NCBI GenBank assembly: GCA_016871315.1
Contig: VFZE01000012.1
Coordinates: forward strand, 61,578-125,577
DNA: 64,000 bases
Direction: 5' to 3'
Source of the DNA: Acidimicrobiia bacterium
Lineage (GTDB): Bacteria > Acidobacteriota > Terriglobia > Bryobacterales > Bryobacteraceae
The translations under genes and the position numbers were made by a program. The notes under the pieces were generated by a model. It had not been told where the DNA came from and did no database searches. It saw only the letters and a list, made by a program, of their open reading frames with translations. The first letter of the stretch is position 1. Each line of letters starts with the position of its first letter. Positions 43,948 to 53,395 of the stretch are shown here, piece by piece.

Positions 43948-45543
43948 GTGCTGCCCGTTTGGTTCATGCTGGCACTGGCCGCCGCCGAACCCGTCGCGCG
44001 CCCTGTCTGGACCGGCCCCGGCGCCTCCGTCCAGGGCATGCCCTCACCCGACGGCCGCTTCCTCACCGCCATCGACCCCTCCACAGGCGACCTTGCCATT
44101 CGCGAACTCGCCGGCTCTCGTCTCCACCGCCTCACCCACCGGCCCTCCAACTCCAAGGAGTTCGCCTACTTCTCCGCCGTCTCGCCCGGCTCCAACCACA
44201 TCGCCTATGCCTGGTTCAACGATGCAGGCTTCTACGACTTACGTCTTATCGCCACCCAAGGCGGCGAGCCTCGCCTGCTCTTCCGCAATGAAGAAGCCGG
44301 CTTCGTCCAACCCTGCGACTGGACCCCCGACGGCCGCTTCATCCTCACTCTCCTGTTCCGCAAGGACAATATCAGCCAGATCACCCTCATCGCCGCCGAA
44401 GACGGGAACGTGCGCGTTCTGAAATCCCTCAACTGGGTCTACCCGAAAAAGATGGACATCTCCCCCGACGGCAAATGGATCGTCTATGATTCCTTCGCCG
44501 CCGGCAGCCAGTCCCAGCGCGACATTTACATCCTCGCCCTCGATGGCAGCCGCGAATCCACGCTCATTACCGGCCCCGCCGAGGACGGCTATCCGCTGTG
44601 GACGCCCGACGGCAAGTCCGTCGTCTTTGCCAGCAACCGCCTCGGCACAAATGACCTATTCCGTATCCCCGTGGAAAACGGCAAAGCCTCCGGTGAACCG
44701 GAACTCCTCCAAAAGGACCTCGACCGTTTCCTTCCCATGGGCATCACCACCGATGGCACCCTTTACTTCGGCCGCCGGAGTGGCGCGCGCGACGTTTTTC
44801 TCGTCTCTCTTCCAGCAGGGGAACCCAAGCGCCTTTCCAGCCGCTTCCACGGCGCCAATCTCGCTCCCGCCTTCTCCCGCGACGGCCAGTACCTCGCCTA
44901 CCTCACGCGCCAGGGAGCTGAAAACTTCGGCACCGAATCCCGCGTCGTCACCATTCGCTCCCTCAAAACAGGAGCCGAACGCCAGATTGCTCCCAAGCTC
45001 GCTCACATGGAGCGGCTACGCTGGTCCCCGGACAACAAGTCGCTCCTTATCTCCGGCAGCGATGGCAAGGGCCGCTCCGGCCTGTTCCGCGTCGACATCA
45101 CCTCCTCGCAAGCGCGCCCCATCGTCTGGGACGACAACGCCTCCTTTCGCGGAATCCCAGGAGACTGGCTGGACGCGGACCGCGTTGTCATCGGCGGCTC
45201 TGACCTACGCGAGCGTAACCTCCTCACCGGAGACGAGCGCCTGCTCGACAAGCGCGCCGCACGTCTGGTTGCCGTCTCCGCGGAAGGCAAAGTAGCCTTC
45301 GCCTCCTACAATGAAGTCTTCCTGCTCGATCAGGGCAGCGTCTATAAAGGCGAGGTCACCTCGCTCGCATGGGCCGCCGAGGAACTCTACGTCGCCACCC
45401 CCGAAGCCCTCATCGCCGGCGGCCGCAAACTTCCACTCCCCGATTATGACCTCGGATCTCTCAGCATTGACCCCGGCGCCAGGCAGCTCGTCTACTCCGG
45501 CGGCCGCGTCGCCAATGAGGTCTGGTCTCTCAAACTCCCATGA
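43948..45543 (+). CDS. TolB/PD40-type beta-propeller protein
   Basis: The 531-residue exported protein has a short signal peptide (MLPVWFMLALAAAEPVA) and about eight PD40 blades (SPDGRFLTAIDP, ISPDGKWIVYDS, WTPDGKSVVFASNRLG, FSRDGQYLAYLT). It has no peptidase domain, unlike the S9 protein in this window. The start is GTG with a -10 box immediately upstream. Its end overlaps the start of the di-heme peroxidase by 4 bases (ATGA). It is a likely periplasmic binding or scaffold protein; its partner may be one of the two following products. Confidence 0.87.
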   Translation: MLPVWFMLALAAAEPVARPVWTGPGASVQGMPSPDGRFLTAIDPSTGDLAIRELAGSRLHRLTHRPSNSKEFAYFSAVSPGSNHIAYAWFNDAGFYDLRLIATQGGEPRLLFRNEEAGFVQPCDWTPDGRFILTLLFRKDNISQITLIAAEDGNVRVLKSLNWVYPKKMDISPDGKWIVYDSFAAGSQSQRDIYILALDGSRESTLITGPAEDGYPLWTPDGKSVVFASNRLGTNDLFRIPVENGKASGEPELLQKDLDRFLPMGITTDGTLYFGRRSGARDVFLVSLPAGEPKRLSSRFHGANLAPAFSRDGQYLAYLTRQGAENFGTESRVVTIRSLKTGAERQIAPKLAHMERLRWSPDNKSLLISGSDGKGRSGLFRVDITSSQARPIVWDDNASFRGIPGDWLDADRVVIGGSDLRERNLLTGDERLLDKRAARLVAVSAEGKVAFASYNEVFLLDQGSVYKGEVTSLAWAAEELYVATPEALIAGGRKLPLPDYDLGSLSIDPGARQLVYSGGRVANEVWSLKLP

Positions 45544-46511
45544 GAGCTGCTCTCCTGCTACTGGCAATCTCTCTCTCAGCCTCTGAGCGCCTTACCGTCC
45601 CTCTCGGGCTCGACCAGTACATCCCTGCCCCGCCCGAAAACCCCCTCCGCCCGGATGTCACCGCGCTTGGCCGCGACCTCTTCTTCGACAAGCGCCTTTC
45701 CCGCGACGGCACCATCTCCTGCTCCAGTTGTCACGAACCTTCGCGCGCCTTCACCGACAACCGCCCCTTCGCCATCGGCATCCGCGGCCAGAAGGTTCCC
45801 CGCCGCTCCCCACCAATCTTCAATCGCGCCTGGGGCAAGTCCTTCTTCTGGGACGGCCGCGCAGAAACCCTCGAACAACAAGTGCTGGGGCCCATCGCCA
45901 ACCCAAAGGAAATGGACCTGACCATCGAGGAACTACTCGTTCGCCTTCGCCGTGATCCCTCCTACAACAGCCGCTTCCGCGAACTCTGGAACCGCGAGCC
46001 TGATTCCCAAACGCTCGCCTGGGCCCTCGCTGGCTACCTGCGAACCATCCTCGCCGGTGATTCCCCCTATGACCGTTTCGTCGCCGGGGACCGCAACGCC
46101 CTCACCCAGCGACAGCAGCTTGGCCTGCGCCTGTTCCGAAGCAAAGCCAACTGCCACGCCTGTCACATCGGCCCCAACCTCACCGATGAGCGCTTCCATA
46201 ACACTGGTACAGCCTTCAACAATGGCCAATGGACCGACCCTGGCCGCTTCGCCGTCACCAATCTCGCAGCCGACCGCGGCGCCTTCAAAACTCCTTCCAT
46301 ACGGGAAGCCGCCAAGACCGCCCCTTACATGCACAACGGCAGCCTCGCCACTCTCGAAGATGTCGTCGACTTCTACAACAAAGGCGGCCGCGCCAATCCC
46401 TTCCTCGACCCCGAGATCAACCCCTTGAATCTCTCTCCCGAAGAACAAACCGCCCTCGTCGATTTCCTCCGTGCCCTCACCGGAACCATTCGTGAAGGCT
46501 GGCCGCAATGA
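45540..46511 (+). CDS. di-heme cytochrome c peroxidase family protein
   Basis: The 323-residue periplasmic protein has a signal peptide (MRAALLLLAISLSAS) and two c-type heme sites: C61-x2-C-H65 (CSSCHEPSRAF) and C205-x2-C-H209 (CHACHIGPNLTD). Other family features are GRDLFFDKRLSRDGTISC, RRSPPIFNRAW and FKTPSIREAAKTAPYMHNGSLATLEDVVDFY. Members reduce H2O2 or, as MauG-like enzymes, oxidise proteins; which applies here is open. It is translationally coupled on both sides by ATGA overlaps with the PD40 and TPR genes. Confidence 0.92.
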   Translation: MRAALLLLAISLSASERLTVPLGLDQYIPAPPENPLRPDVTALGRDLFFDKRLSRDGTISCSSCHEPSRAFTDNRPFAIGIRGQKVPRRSPPIFNRAWGKSFFWDGRAETLEQQVLGPIANPKEMDLTIEELLVRLRRDPSYNSRFRELWNREPDSQTLAWALAGYLRTILAGDSPYDRFVAGDRNALTQRQQLGLRLFRSKANCHACHIGPNLTDERFHNTGTAFNNGQWTDPGRFAVTNLAADRGAFKTPSIREAAKTAPYMHNGSLATLEDVVDFYNKGGRANPFLDPEINPLNLSPEEQTALVDFLRALTGTIREGWPQ

Positions 46512-47206
46512 CCCTGCTTCTGCTCCTGTTGCTTGCTCAATCCGACTTCACCGCGCTGTACGAGCAGGCATACCGGGAACGCGCGCAATCCATTGGCCCC
46601 AACCATCCCAAAACACTTTCGAGCGCGCGCGATCTCGCCCTCTACCTCGCCCAACGCGGCGAATTCCGCCAGGCAACCTCCTACTTGCAACAAGTGCTCA
46701 ACGCTCCGCCCACACGGGAAGCTCCCGCCGCCACCGCGCTCCACAACTGGGCCGCCGCCATCGAACAGGACTCCCCCGATGCCGCCGAACGTCTTTACCG
46801 GCTCGCCCTCCAGATCCGCGCGAAGATCCTCCCCCCGCTCGACGCTGAACTCGCCACCACGCGACTCAATCTCGCCGGCCTTCTGCTTGGCACTTCCCCC
46901 GAACCGGAATCCCTCGCCCGCCTCGCCCTGGCCGCGTTTGAAAAATCGCTTGGCGCATCGCACCCGCGAACCGGCGCCGCCTGTGGAACTCTCGCCGCCG
47001 CCCTCGCCATGAAAGGCGATGTCCCCGCCGCTGAGAACCTCTTCCGCCGCGCACTAACGATCGCCGAAAAAGCCCACGGACCCGATAGCCCGGAAACCGC
47101 CGCCGCGCTCGAAAACCTCGCCGACCTGCTTTCTCAAACCGGGCGTGAGGCCGCCGCGCGTCCTCTCCGCGCGCGGGCGGAGTCGATTACGCGGCGTCAG
47201 CGGTAG
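46508..47206 (+). CDS. exported TPR protein
   Basis: The 232-residue product has a short hydrophobic signal (MTLLLLLLLAQS) and four to five TPR-like repeats of the kinesin-light-chain style (GPNHPKTLSSARDLALYLAQRG, AAENLFRRALTIAEKAHGPDSPETAAALENLADLL). It closes the PD40-peroxidase-TPR operon through an ATGA overlap. Its last 153 bases lie antisense to the reading frame of the converging multiheme cytochrome gene. Confidence 0.83.
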   Translation: MTLLLLLLLAQSDFTALYEQAYRERAQSIGPNHPKTLSSARDLALYLAQRGEFRQATSYLQQVLNAPPTREAPAATALHNWAAAIEQDSPDAAERLYRLALQIRAKILPPLDAELATTRLNLAGLLLGTSPEPESLARLALAAFEKSLGASHPRTGAACGTLAAALAMKGDVPAAENLFRRALTIAEKAHGPDSPETAAALENLADLLSQTGREAAARPLRARAESITRRQR

Positions 47207-48022
47207 CTCGTAAACTCCGATCCAGTGATTGGTAAACGCCAGCCACTCCGACGCCTCCACCTTCGGCATGTGGCACTCCACACAGCGCTGCTTTCCCACC
47301 GCCGTCACATGCCGCGGCTTCGCATGACACTCCGCGCATTTCGCCTCTACATTCATCGGCTCATCGGAATGCGCACGGTGGCAGCTCAGGCAGCTCAGCT
47401 GCCCGCCGCTCTTCAAAAAACACGCCGCCTGACTTAGATACACCGGCTGATGCCGTGTGTTCCACGGATTCTCCCAGTTGGTCGCCACACCTTGCGCTGG
47501 CGGCATGCGGTGGCACTCCCCGCACAGGTTGTTCACCGCGGCCGCGTCCAGCTTCCCCGGATGCCGGATATTACCCACTTCCGGCTTTTTGGCGTGCTCG
47601 CCTCCCGCGCCATGACACGCCTCGCACCGCACACCGGGCTCCGCCGGTTGTAGCTTCCGCCCTTCCGCCAGCCGCACCGTGCCCGTCGAATGGCAACCGA
47701 AACACCGCATGATCGCACTATCGGCCGCGAACGTCCGGTAGCGCACTCCCTTTGCGTCCTCGTGCCCCGGCGTGAAATGCAGCCGGTCCGCTTTCCGGTA
47801 CCAGCTCAGCCCGTGTTCGAGATAGCTATCCTCGTCAACCTGGCTGACGTAGGTGATCGCCTGCACCCCAGACCCGAACGCCCACCGTCCATCTGCACCC
47901 GCCTTCAACGCGCTAGCGTGCGCAGTCCCCCCTTGTGACTTGGCGATTTCCCCGTGACAGGCCCCGCAAGCCGCCGTGCCCGCATACGGTACCGCGAGCG
48001 CGGCGGCTAGGGCCAGAATCAC
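47054..48022 (-). CDS. seven-heme c-type cytochrome
   Basis: The 322-residue protein has a short signal (MILALAAALAVPYAG) and seven CxxCH motifs in order: CGACH, CFGCH, CEACH, CGECH, CLSCH, CAECH, CVECH. The layout resembles cytochrome c554-type multiheme proteins, which carry electrons in the periplasm. The family-like part ends around FTNHWIGVYELPLTP (about residue 275); the remaining roughly 50 residues are encoded opposite the TPR gene and are Arg/Gly-rich, so they may be recent read-through. It lies near the di-heme peroxidase but in converging orientation. Only 9 bases separate its start from the downstream end of the TonB receptor gene. Confidence 0.88.
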   Translation of the reverse strand: MILALAAALAVPYAGTAACGACHGEIAKSQGGTAHASALKAGADGRWAFGSGVQAITYVSQVDEDSYLEHGLSWYRKADRLHFTPGHEDAKGVRYRTFAADSAIMRCFGCHSTGTVRLAEGRKLQPAEPGVRCEACHGAGGEHAKKPEVGNIRHPGKLDAAAVNNLCGECHRMPPAQGVATNWENPWNTRHQPVYLSQAACFLKSGGQLSCLSCHRAHSDEPMNVEAKCAECHAKPRHVTAVGKQRCVECHMPKVEASEWLAFTNHWIGVYELPLTPRNRLRPRAERTRGGLTPGLRKQVGEVFERGGGFRAIGSVGFFGDR

Positions 48023-48031
48023 AAAGTGATG

Positions 48032-51000
48032 CTACCAGCGGAAGCGGCCGCTGTATTGGAACTGCCGTCCGGCGTAGCCGGCCAGTTGCGCCGTTACACG
48101 CCCGAAGGCGGAGTTGCCGAAGGCGGTGGAAGGCAATGCGCCATTGAAGGTGTTGGTGGCGTTGTAGGCCTCCATGCGCAACTCAAAACTGACCCCCTCG
48201 GTCAACGCAAACTCCTTGGCCAGCGTGAGGTCAATGTTCTTGAAGCGCATTCCCTTCACCCCGTCATACTGCAGCGGGTTCTGCCGGCGCGTGAAGGCAG
48301 GGAGATTCCGGAACTTCGATGTGTCGAACATCTGCTCCTTGGTCGGGTTGCTGAGCGACGGATCGCCGTCCACCAGCAGGCCGCCGAATCGGAGGAACTG
48401 GCCGGTGTTAAACGTGAAGATGCCGCTCAGAGCCCACCCGCCGAAGACGGCGTCGGCCACCTTATTCATCGAGGCGGCGTATTTGCGTCCCTTGCCGAAC
48501 GGCAACTGGTAGATGGACGCGCCGGTCAGGCGGTGCCGCGGGTTGACGTCGGGGAAGAACGTGAGCGTGTTTGTGAAGTTGTCCAGTTCGTCATAGTACT
48601 GCTCGTTCCGCTCGCGATTATAGTTATAACCAAGCACGAGATTGAAGCCATTCCGGAACGGGCGCTGCACCTGCAATTGCAGGGCCTGGTAGCGATTGCC
48701 GGCGAGGCCTACGAGCCGTTCCTGGAGGCTGCCATATTGAGGATACGGCCGCAGCAACTGACTGACGGCGACATTGCGCGTAGTCCTCAACTGCCCGGGC
48801 ATCTTCTGCTCCGGCAGGACACCGAAGAACGGGTTGGCTACGGACCGCGTGATGGCTGCGCCGTTCTGATACCCGATTCTTGGATCGATCTGATTGACAT
48901 CGCGGGTGACCGGGATGTTGCGGCCCAGGTTGAGGAAGTAGGTGGCGTCCATGACGATCTTTCCAGGCAATTCGCGCTGCAACGTGAAATTGATGCGATC
49001 ATTGACGACCGTGTTGAAGTTCTGGGAATACCAGGCGGGCGTCGAGGTGCTGCCCAGATTGGTGTAGGTCCCAAGGGCCTTGCCGGTTACAGGGACCAAG
49101 CCGTCGGGATAGGGATTACGCAACCGCGCCTGCGGTACCCCTGTGATGAGAGGAAGCACATTGGTCTGTGCGTCGAAACCAGGATACAGGACGCTCCCCA
49201 GCACATCGAGGCCGTCCGCCAGGCTGGCCGGCACCAGGTAGCGGGCATAGCCGATGCGCAGTGCGGTTCGGTCGTTCACCCGGTAGGCAAGACCGGCGCG
49301 TGGCATGAACAGGTTGCGCTGAGCATTCCACGAACCGCGATTGTTGGAGTCCGTGAAGATCCAGGCTCCGTTATAGCTCGGTCCGCTGGTCCGCAAAGCC
49401 GTCGCTTCGGCGGGAAGACGAGGCGCATTGGCGCCTTGGAACTCCGGAATTGGCGCTGTCAGATCCAGAAAACGAGACAGCCGGTCCTCCGGGTCGGTCA
49501 GGGGAGCTTCATACTCATAACGCAGGCCGAGGTTGAGCGTCAGCCTCTGCGTGATCTTGAAGTCATCCTGGAAAAAGAAGCTGTAGAAGTTGTAACGGGC
49601 CTTCTGCAAAGGCAGCGACTGCGTAAAGGAGTTCTGGTCGATCACGCCGAGCAGCATGCCCGCCCACGCATCGCCGCTCAGCCGTGTATCCGGGCTCAGG
49701 AACGTGTTGGCGGTTGTGTCTGCCCGGAAATCGAAGGTCATCGGTCGGGGCCGCACGGCAATCGACTGGTTGTGGCGAAACTCCCCGCCCACCTTGTAAT
49801 AATGCCGTCCTGAGGACTTTGACACTTTCGACTGGATCGTGTAGGCGTCCGGATCCTGGTACCAGAATCCGGTCCGGCCGAGGTTGGTTGCCGTGGGGCC
49901 GCGGCGAATGATGACGCCTGGGTAGTAAACGGCGGGAAGCTGGTCCACATACCCCTTGTACCAGGTGTTATTCCCCCAGATGGAAGCCAAGCCCTTCTCG
50001 CCGATCTGGGCCGACTGCACCGCAAATGAATCAAACAGCGCATTGTAGGAGGCGCGGATGTTGAACACCGTGCTCGCGTTGACCGTCCAGACGACGTCCC
50101 CGACCGTGTTCCAGGAATGGCGTTCGCTGCCGTTGGGGGCCTGGGCGATAGAGCCTCCTGTATAGTTGTCCTGCTCCACAAAGGTCTTGAACATCGAGAA
50201 CCGGCCGAAGATTTTCAGATTGTCATTCACGTTCCAGTCGGCGCGATCCGATAGGTTCCAATACTTCACACGCTCGGCGAAACCGGCGCGGAAGTTGTTG
50301 ACCAGGTCACTGCCCTCACCGGGAAGATTGGGCTTCCAGATATCGTTCATGATGCGCACACCCACCGGGTCCAGCTGCGATTGCGGAATCCGGTTGCCGG
50401 CAAACGGCATGCGTGTGGCGGTTCCGTTCGCATTCAACTGTGTTGTCCATGGGTCGTAGATGGCTCGCAAGCCGCCCTGTGTGTTCAATGACCGGGAGAA
50501 GTCGCCGGTGCGCTCCAGGTCGGTGGGCATCGTCGCCTGCACAGAACGCGGATCCTGGGACCTCCAGGCTTCATAGGAGAAGAAATTGAAAACTCTGTTC
50601 TTGATCACCGGCTGGCCCAGCGTTCCGCCGAAGACGTGATTACGGACCAGATTGGGTCGCCGCGTCGTATGATCGGCGACGGCGTTCAGCTTCGGGTTCC
50701 GGCCCAGGTAATAGGCGGTGCCATGATACTCGTTCGTGCCCGATTTCATCTGCACGCTTAGCGTCCCCCCGGCCGAGTGGCCGATCTCCGAGTCCACCGC
50801 GTTCTGCTGGAGATTCACTTCCTGCACGGCGTCCATCGACGGCGTATAGCTGGATTTTTCTGTCGCCATCGAGGAGGCTCCGTCGACGATGATGTCGTTC
50901 TTTGTCGTCGTGTTGCCGCCCACATCCAGCTGCGTAGCCGCCCAGTGGTGATACGGGCTCTGCTCGGTGCTGGAGCGCACGACAACCGCAGGGTTCAGTG

Positions 51001-51451
51001 ATGCCAGCAAAAAGGGATTGCGGTGAATGATCGGAAGGTCATTCGCCATCTTCGTGTCGATGGTCACCGCCATGGTGGAGGTGTTGAAGGAGACGGCCAC
51101 GGGCGCAGCCTCCACTGTCACTTGCTCGCCGACGGTGCCCAGTTCCAGTCGCGCGTTGACCGTGACGTCGCCTCGGCTCTGCACCAGCACGTTGCGTTGG
51201 ACGAACCTCCGGAAGCCCTGCATCTCCACCGTCACGTTATAGTTTCCGCCGATCACGAAGTCGAACAGGTACTGCCCGACGTCATTGGTCTGCTTTGTGG
51301 AGGAAACGTTCGTGCCAACGTTGGTCAGAGTGACGGTTGCACCGGCAACCACGGCGCTGGTGCCGTCGGTTACCAGACCCTGCACACGCGCGCGCACGTC
51401 CTGTGCCCAAACTTGCGCCAGAAACATCAACGCGACAATCAGTATTCTCAT
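48032..51451 (-). CDS. TonB-dependent receptor, Oar-like
   Basis: This is a complete 1139-residue outer-membrane receptor. The signal peptide is MRILIVALMFLAQVWAQ, followed by a carboxypeptidase-regulatory domain (VRARVQGLVTDGTSAVVAG, to about residue 95), a plug (NDIIVDGASSMATEK, VQEVNLQQNAVDSEIGHSAGG) and a barrel ending in GRQFQYSGRFRW, whose final Trp is the usual assembly signal. The start at 51451 is chosen for the signal peptide and AAGGGG upstream; the frame is open further upstream to 51535 but crosses the promoter. The substrate is unknown. Unlike its strongly C-biased surroundings, this gene has nearly equal G and C on each strand. Confidence 0.94.
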   Translation of the reverse strand: MRILIVALMFLAQVWAQDVRARVQGLVTDGTSAVVAGATVTLTNVGTNVSSTKQTNDVGQYLFDFVIGGNYNVTVEMQGFRRFVQRNVLVQSRGDVTVNARLELGTVGEQVTVEAAPVAVSFNTSTMAVTIDTKMANDLPIIHRNPFLLASLNPAVVVRSSTEQSPYHHWAATQLDVGGNTTTKNDIIVDGASSMATEKSSYTPSMDAVQEVNLQQNAVDSEIGHSAGGTLSVQMKSGTNEYHGTAYYLGRNPKLNAVADHTTRRPNLVRNHVFGGTLGQPVIKNRVFNFFSYEAWRSQDPRSVQATMPTDLERTGDFSRSLNTQGGLRAIYDPWTTQLNANGTATRMPFAGNRIPQSQLDPVGVRIMNDIWKPNLPGEGSDLVNNFRAGFAERVKYWNLSDRADWNVNDNLKIFGRFSMFKTFVEQDNYTGGSIAQAPNGSERHSWNTVGDVVWTVNASTVFNIRASYNALFDSFAVQSAQIGEKGLASIWGNNTWYKGYVDQLPAVYYPGVIIRRGPTATNLGRTGFWYQDPDAYTIQSKVSKSSGRHYYKVGGEFRHNQSIAVRPRPMTFDFRADTTANTFLSPDTRLSGDAWAGMLLGVIDQNSFTQSLPLQKARYNFYSFFFQDDFKITQRLTLNLGLRYEYEAPLTDPEDRLSRFLDLTAPIPEFQGANAPRLPAEATALRTSGPSYNGAWIFTDSNNRGSWNAQRNLFMPRAGLAYRVNDRTALRIGYARYLVPASLADGLDVLGSVLYPGFDAQTNVLPLITGVPQARLRNPYPDGLVPVTGKALGTYTNLGSTSTPAWYSQNFNTVVNDRINFTLQRELPGKIVMDATYFLNLGRNIPVTRDVNQIDPRIGYQNGAAITRSVANPFFGVLPEQKMPGQLRTTRNVAVSQLLRPYPQYGSLQERLVGLAGNRYQALQLQVQRPFRNGFNLVLGYNYNRERNEQYYDELDNFTNTLTFFPDVNPRHRLTGASIYQLPFGKGRKYAASMNKVADAVFGGWALSGIFTFNTGQFLRFGGLLVDGDPSLSNPTKEQMFDTSKFRNLPAFTRRQNPLQYDGVKGMRFKNIDLTLAKEFALTEGVSFELRMEAYNATNTFNGALPSTAFGNSAFGRVTAQLAGYAGRQFQYSGRFRW

Positions 51452-51515
51452 GGCAGCCCCTTGTTGCAGCATTGTTTGTTCGGGAAATAGACGGTGCGAT
51501 TTCCCAGTTTGAGCT

Positions 51516-51545
51516 AGTATACGCCCCTCAACCAAGTTGGGTCAA
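51516..51545 (-). promoter_or_regulatory. sigma-70 promoter of the third TonB receptor
   Basis: Minus-strand TTGACC (51540-51545), an 18-base spacer and TATACT (51516-51521), with a leader of about 58 bases. The remaining sequence from 51546 to 51687, between this promoter and pyrF, holds nothing recognisable. Confidence 0.65.
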
Positions 51546-51687
51546 ATCAGGGTAGTGCGTTAAATCAGTTTTAGCGGACTACCCAAATCAGCTTCTTCAA
51601 ATGCTCATGCACTGCCGCACCAAATGAGCCCGTCTCCGAGGTCGGCGCCATGTGTCCCGCACTGCTCCGTCAACCCGATCGGAACCT

Positions 51688-52371
51688 TCACCCCGCTTTG
51701 ATTTCCTCCAAGATTCGCGCCGCCTCCTCCGCAGGATCCGACGCCCGCGTGATCTGCCTTCCGATCACCAGATAGTCGGCCCCGTCCGCGATCGCCTCCG
51801 CCGGCGTCGCTACCCGCTTCTGGTCACCCTGGGCCGCATTCGCGGACCGCACGCCCGGCGTCACAAGTACCGCCTCTGGTCCCGCGATCCGCCGTACCGA
51901 GCCAACCTCCAGTGGCGAACACACGATCCCGTCGATCCCCGCCTCCCGCGCCTTGCTCACACGCAGCGACACCAAATCCCCAATCAAGCATGGGTACCCT
52001 AAATCGGCCAGGTCCTGTTGATCGAAGCTCGTCAGCACCGTCACCGCCAGCAGCCGCAACTCCGCTCCCGCCTTCCCTTCCACCGCCGCCCGCATCACCG
52101 CTCCGCTGCCATGCACAGTCAGCAGTTTCACACCAAGTTCGGCCACCTGCGCCGTCGCGCGCCTCACCGTCTCCGGGATGTCGTAGAACTTCATGTCCAG
52201 AAATACATCCGCCCCAGACGCCGTCAGCTCCCGCACAAACTGCGGACCGCCGGCCGCGTAAAGCTCCATTCCCACCTTGAACGGACCTACGTGTCCTTGG
52301 AGCTTCTCCACCAGCCGTGCCGCTTCCCCTGTGGTCGCCACATCCAGCGCCACGATAATCGGATTCTTCAT
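51688..52371 (-). CDS. pyrF: orotidine 5'-phosphate decarboxylase
   Basis: The 227-residue TIM-barrel enzyme makes UMP from OMP, the last step of pyrimidine synthesis. The catalytic array is DMKFYDIPETV (D59, K61, D64), with PIIVALDVAT at the first strand, LLTVHGSGAVMRAAVEG, and the phosphate loop VLVTPGVRSANAAQGDQKR and DYLVIGRQIT. Its ATG overlaps the selD stop by 4 bases, so it is translated with selD. Confidence 0.95.
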   Translation of the reverse strand: MKNPIIVALDVATTGEAARLVEKLQGHVGPFKVGMELYAAGGPQFVRELTASGADVFLDMKFYDIPETVRRATAQVAELGVKLLTVHGSGAVMRAAVEGKAGAELRLLAVTVLTSFDQQDLADLGYPCLIGDLVSLRVSKAREAGIDGIVCSPLEVGSVRRIAGPEAVLVTPGVRSANAAQGDQKRVATPAEAIADGADYLVIGRQITRASDPAEEAARILEEIKAG

Positions 52372-53390
52372 ACCAGCCGAATCGGCTTCTCCCCTCTTTC
52401 AATCACCCGCCCGATCCTCCGTGCCTCCCGCAGCTTCTCCAATGCCATCTCCGCATCCGCCTCCGGCAGCGACACCAGCAGTCCGCCCGACGTCTGCGGA
52501 TCAAACATCAGGTTCACCAAATCCTCCCTCATCCCACCGGCAAATTCCACATCCGGCCCCGCGAACTCCCTATTGTTCTTCAGCCCCCCCGCAATCGCTC
52601 CCGCCCCCGCATAAGCAAGCGCGCCTTCCAGCAATCCCACCTTCCCTGCCTCGATCTCCAGCGTCACCTTGCTCGCCACCGCCATCTCACGCCCATGTCC
52701 CGCCAGCCCGAACCCCGTCACGTCCGTGCACCCATGGACCTCCAGCCCCGCAAGCGCCTCCGCCGCATCACGGTTCAGCCGCAGCATCGATGCCACCGCG
52801 CCCGCCAGGTGAGCCTCCTCCACTATGCCCCGCTTCAGCGCCGTCGCAATCACGCCCGTCCCCAGCCGCTTGGTCAGCAGCAGGGCATCGCCCGCCCGCG
52901 CCCCCGCATTGGTCCAGTACTTCTTCGGATGAACCGTGCCGGTCACCGCATAGCCGAACATGATCTCGTCATGATTCACGCTGTGCCCACCCAGAATCAC
53001 GCAGCGAGCCTCGGCGATCTTCGACGCGCCTCCGCGCAATATCTCCCGCAACACCTCCAGATCCTGCTTGCCCGGATACGCAACCAGCGACAGCGCCGAC
53101 ACCGGACGCCCTCCCATCGCATACACATCGCTCAACGAGTTGGCCGCCGCAATCGCCCCGAACGTGAACGGATCATCCACGATCGGCGTGAAGAAGTCCA
53201 CTGTTTGCACCAAAGCCGTATCCTCGTTCAGCAGATACACTCCGGCGTCGTCGGCTGTCTCATAGCCAACCAGCACCTTCTCATTCACCACGCGCGGAAC
53301 GCCGCACAGTACCTGGTCCAATAACTTTGGACTCAGCTTCGACGCTCAACCGGCGGCTTTCGCGTGGGCCGTTAGTCTGGCTACCGTCAC
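52368..53390 (-). CDS. selD: selenide, water dikinase, itself a selenoprotein (Sec at residue 15)
   Basis: SelD makes selenophosphate from selenide and ATP. The frame is read from GTG 53390 through an in-frame TGA (53346-53348), giving 340 residues. The N-terminus, written with U for the TGA, has RLTAHAKAAGUASK, then LSPKLLDQVL. This matches the family's GAGC/U-x2-K motif, with the catalytic Cys/Sec at U15 and the essential Lys at K18. After it come VQTVDFFTPIVDDP (metal and ATP binding) and LGGHSVNHDEIMFG. An uninterrupted reading from TTG 53321 would lack the catalytic residue. A stem-loop follows the TGA. It lies 5 bases after the BNR gene stop and overlaps pyrF by 4 bases. No selA, selB or tRNA-Sec gene is in this window. 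Confidence 0.87.
53316..53332 (-). promoter_or_regulatory. bacterial SECIS-like stem-loop in selD
   Basis: On the mRNA, GUCCAA and UUGGAC form a perfect 6-base-pair stem around the loop AGUUA. The loop has G at its second position, 21 bases after the UGA. Bacterial SECIS elements place a conserved G in the first two loop positions, 16-37 bases after UGA, so the geometry fits SelB binding. Confidence 0.8.
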
Positions 53391-53395
53391 ATTTG

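Noticed and set aside
48026..49813. 595-codon open frame opposite the third TonB receptor
   Set aside because: No domain, no ribosome site, and it lies fully within a well-supported receptor gene on the other strand.
52368..53321. selD starting at TTG 53321
   Set aside because: This avoids the in-frame TGA but removes the catalytic Cys/Sec and Lys motif, which is clearly encoded just upstream.
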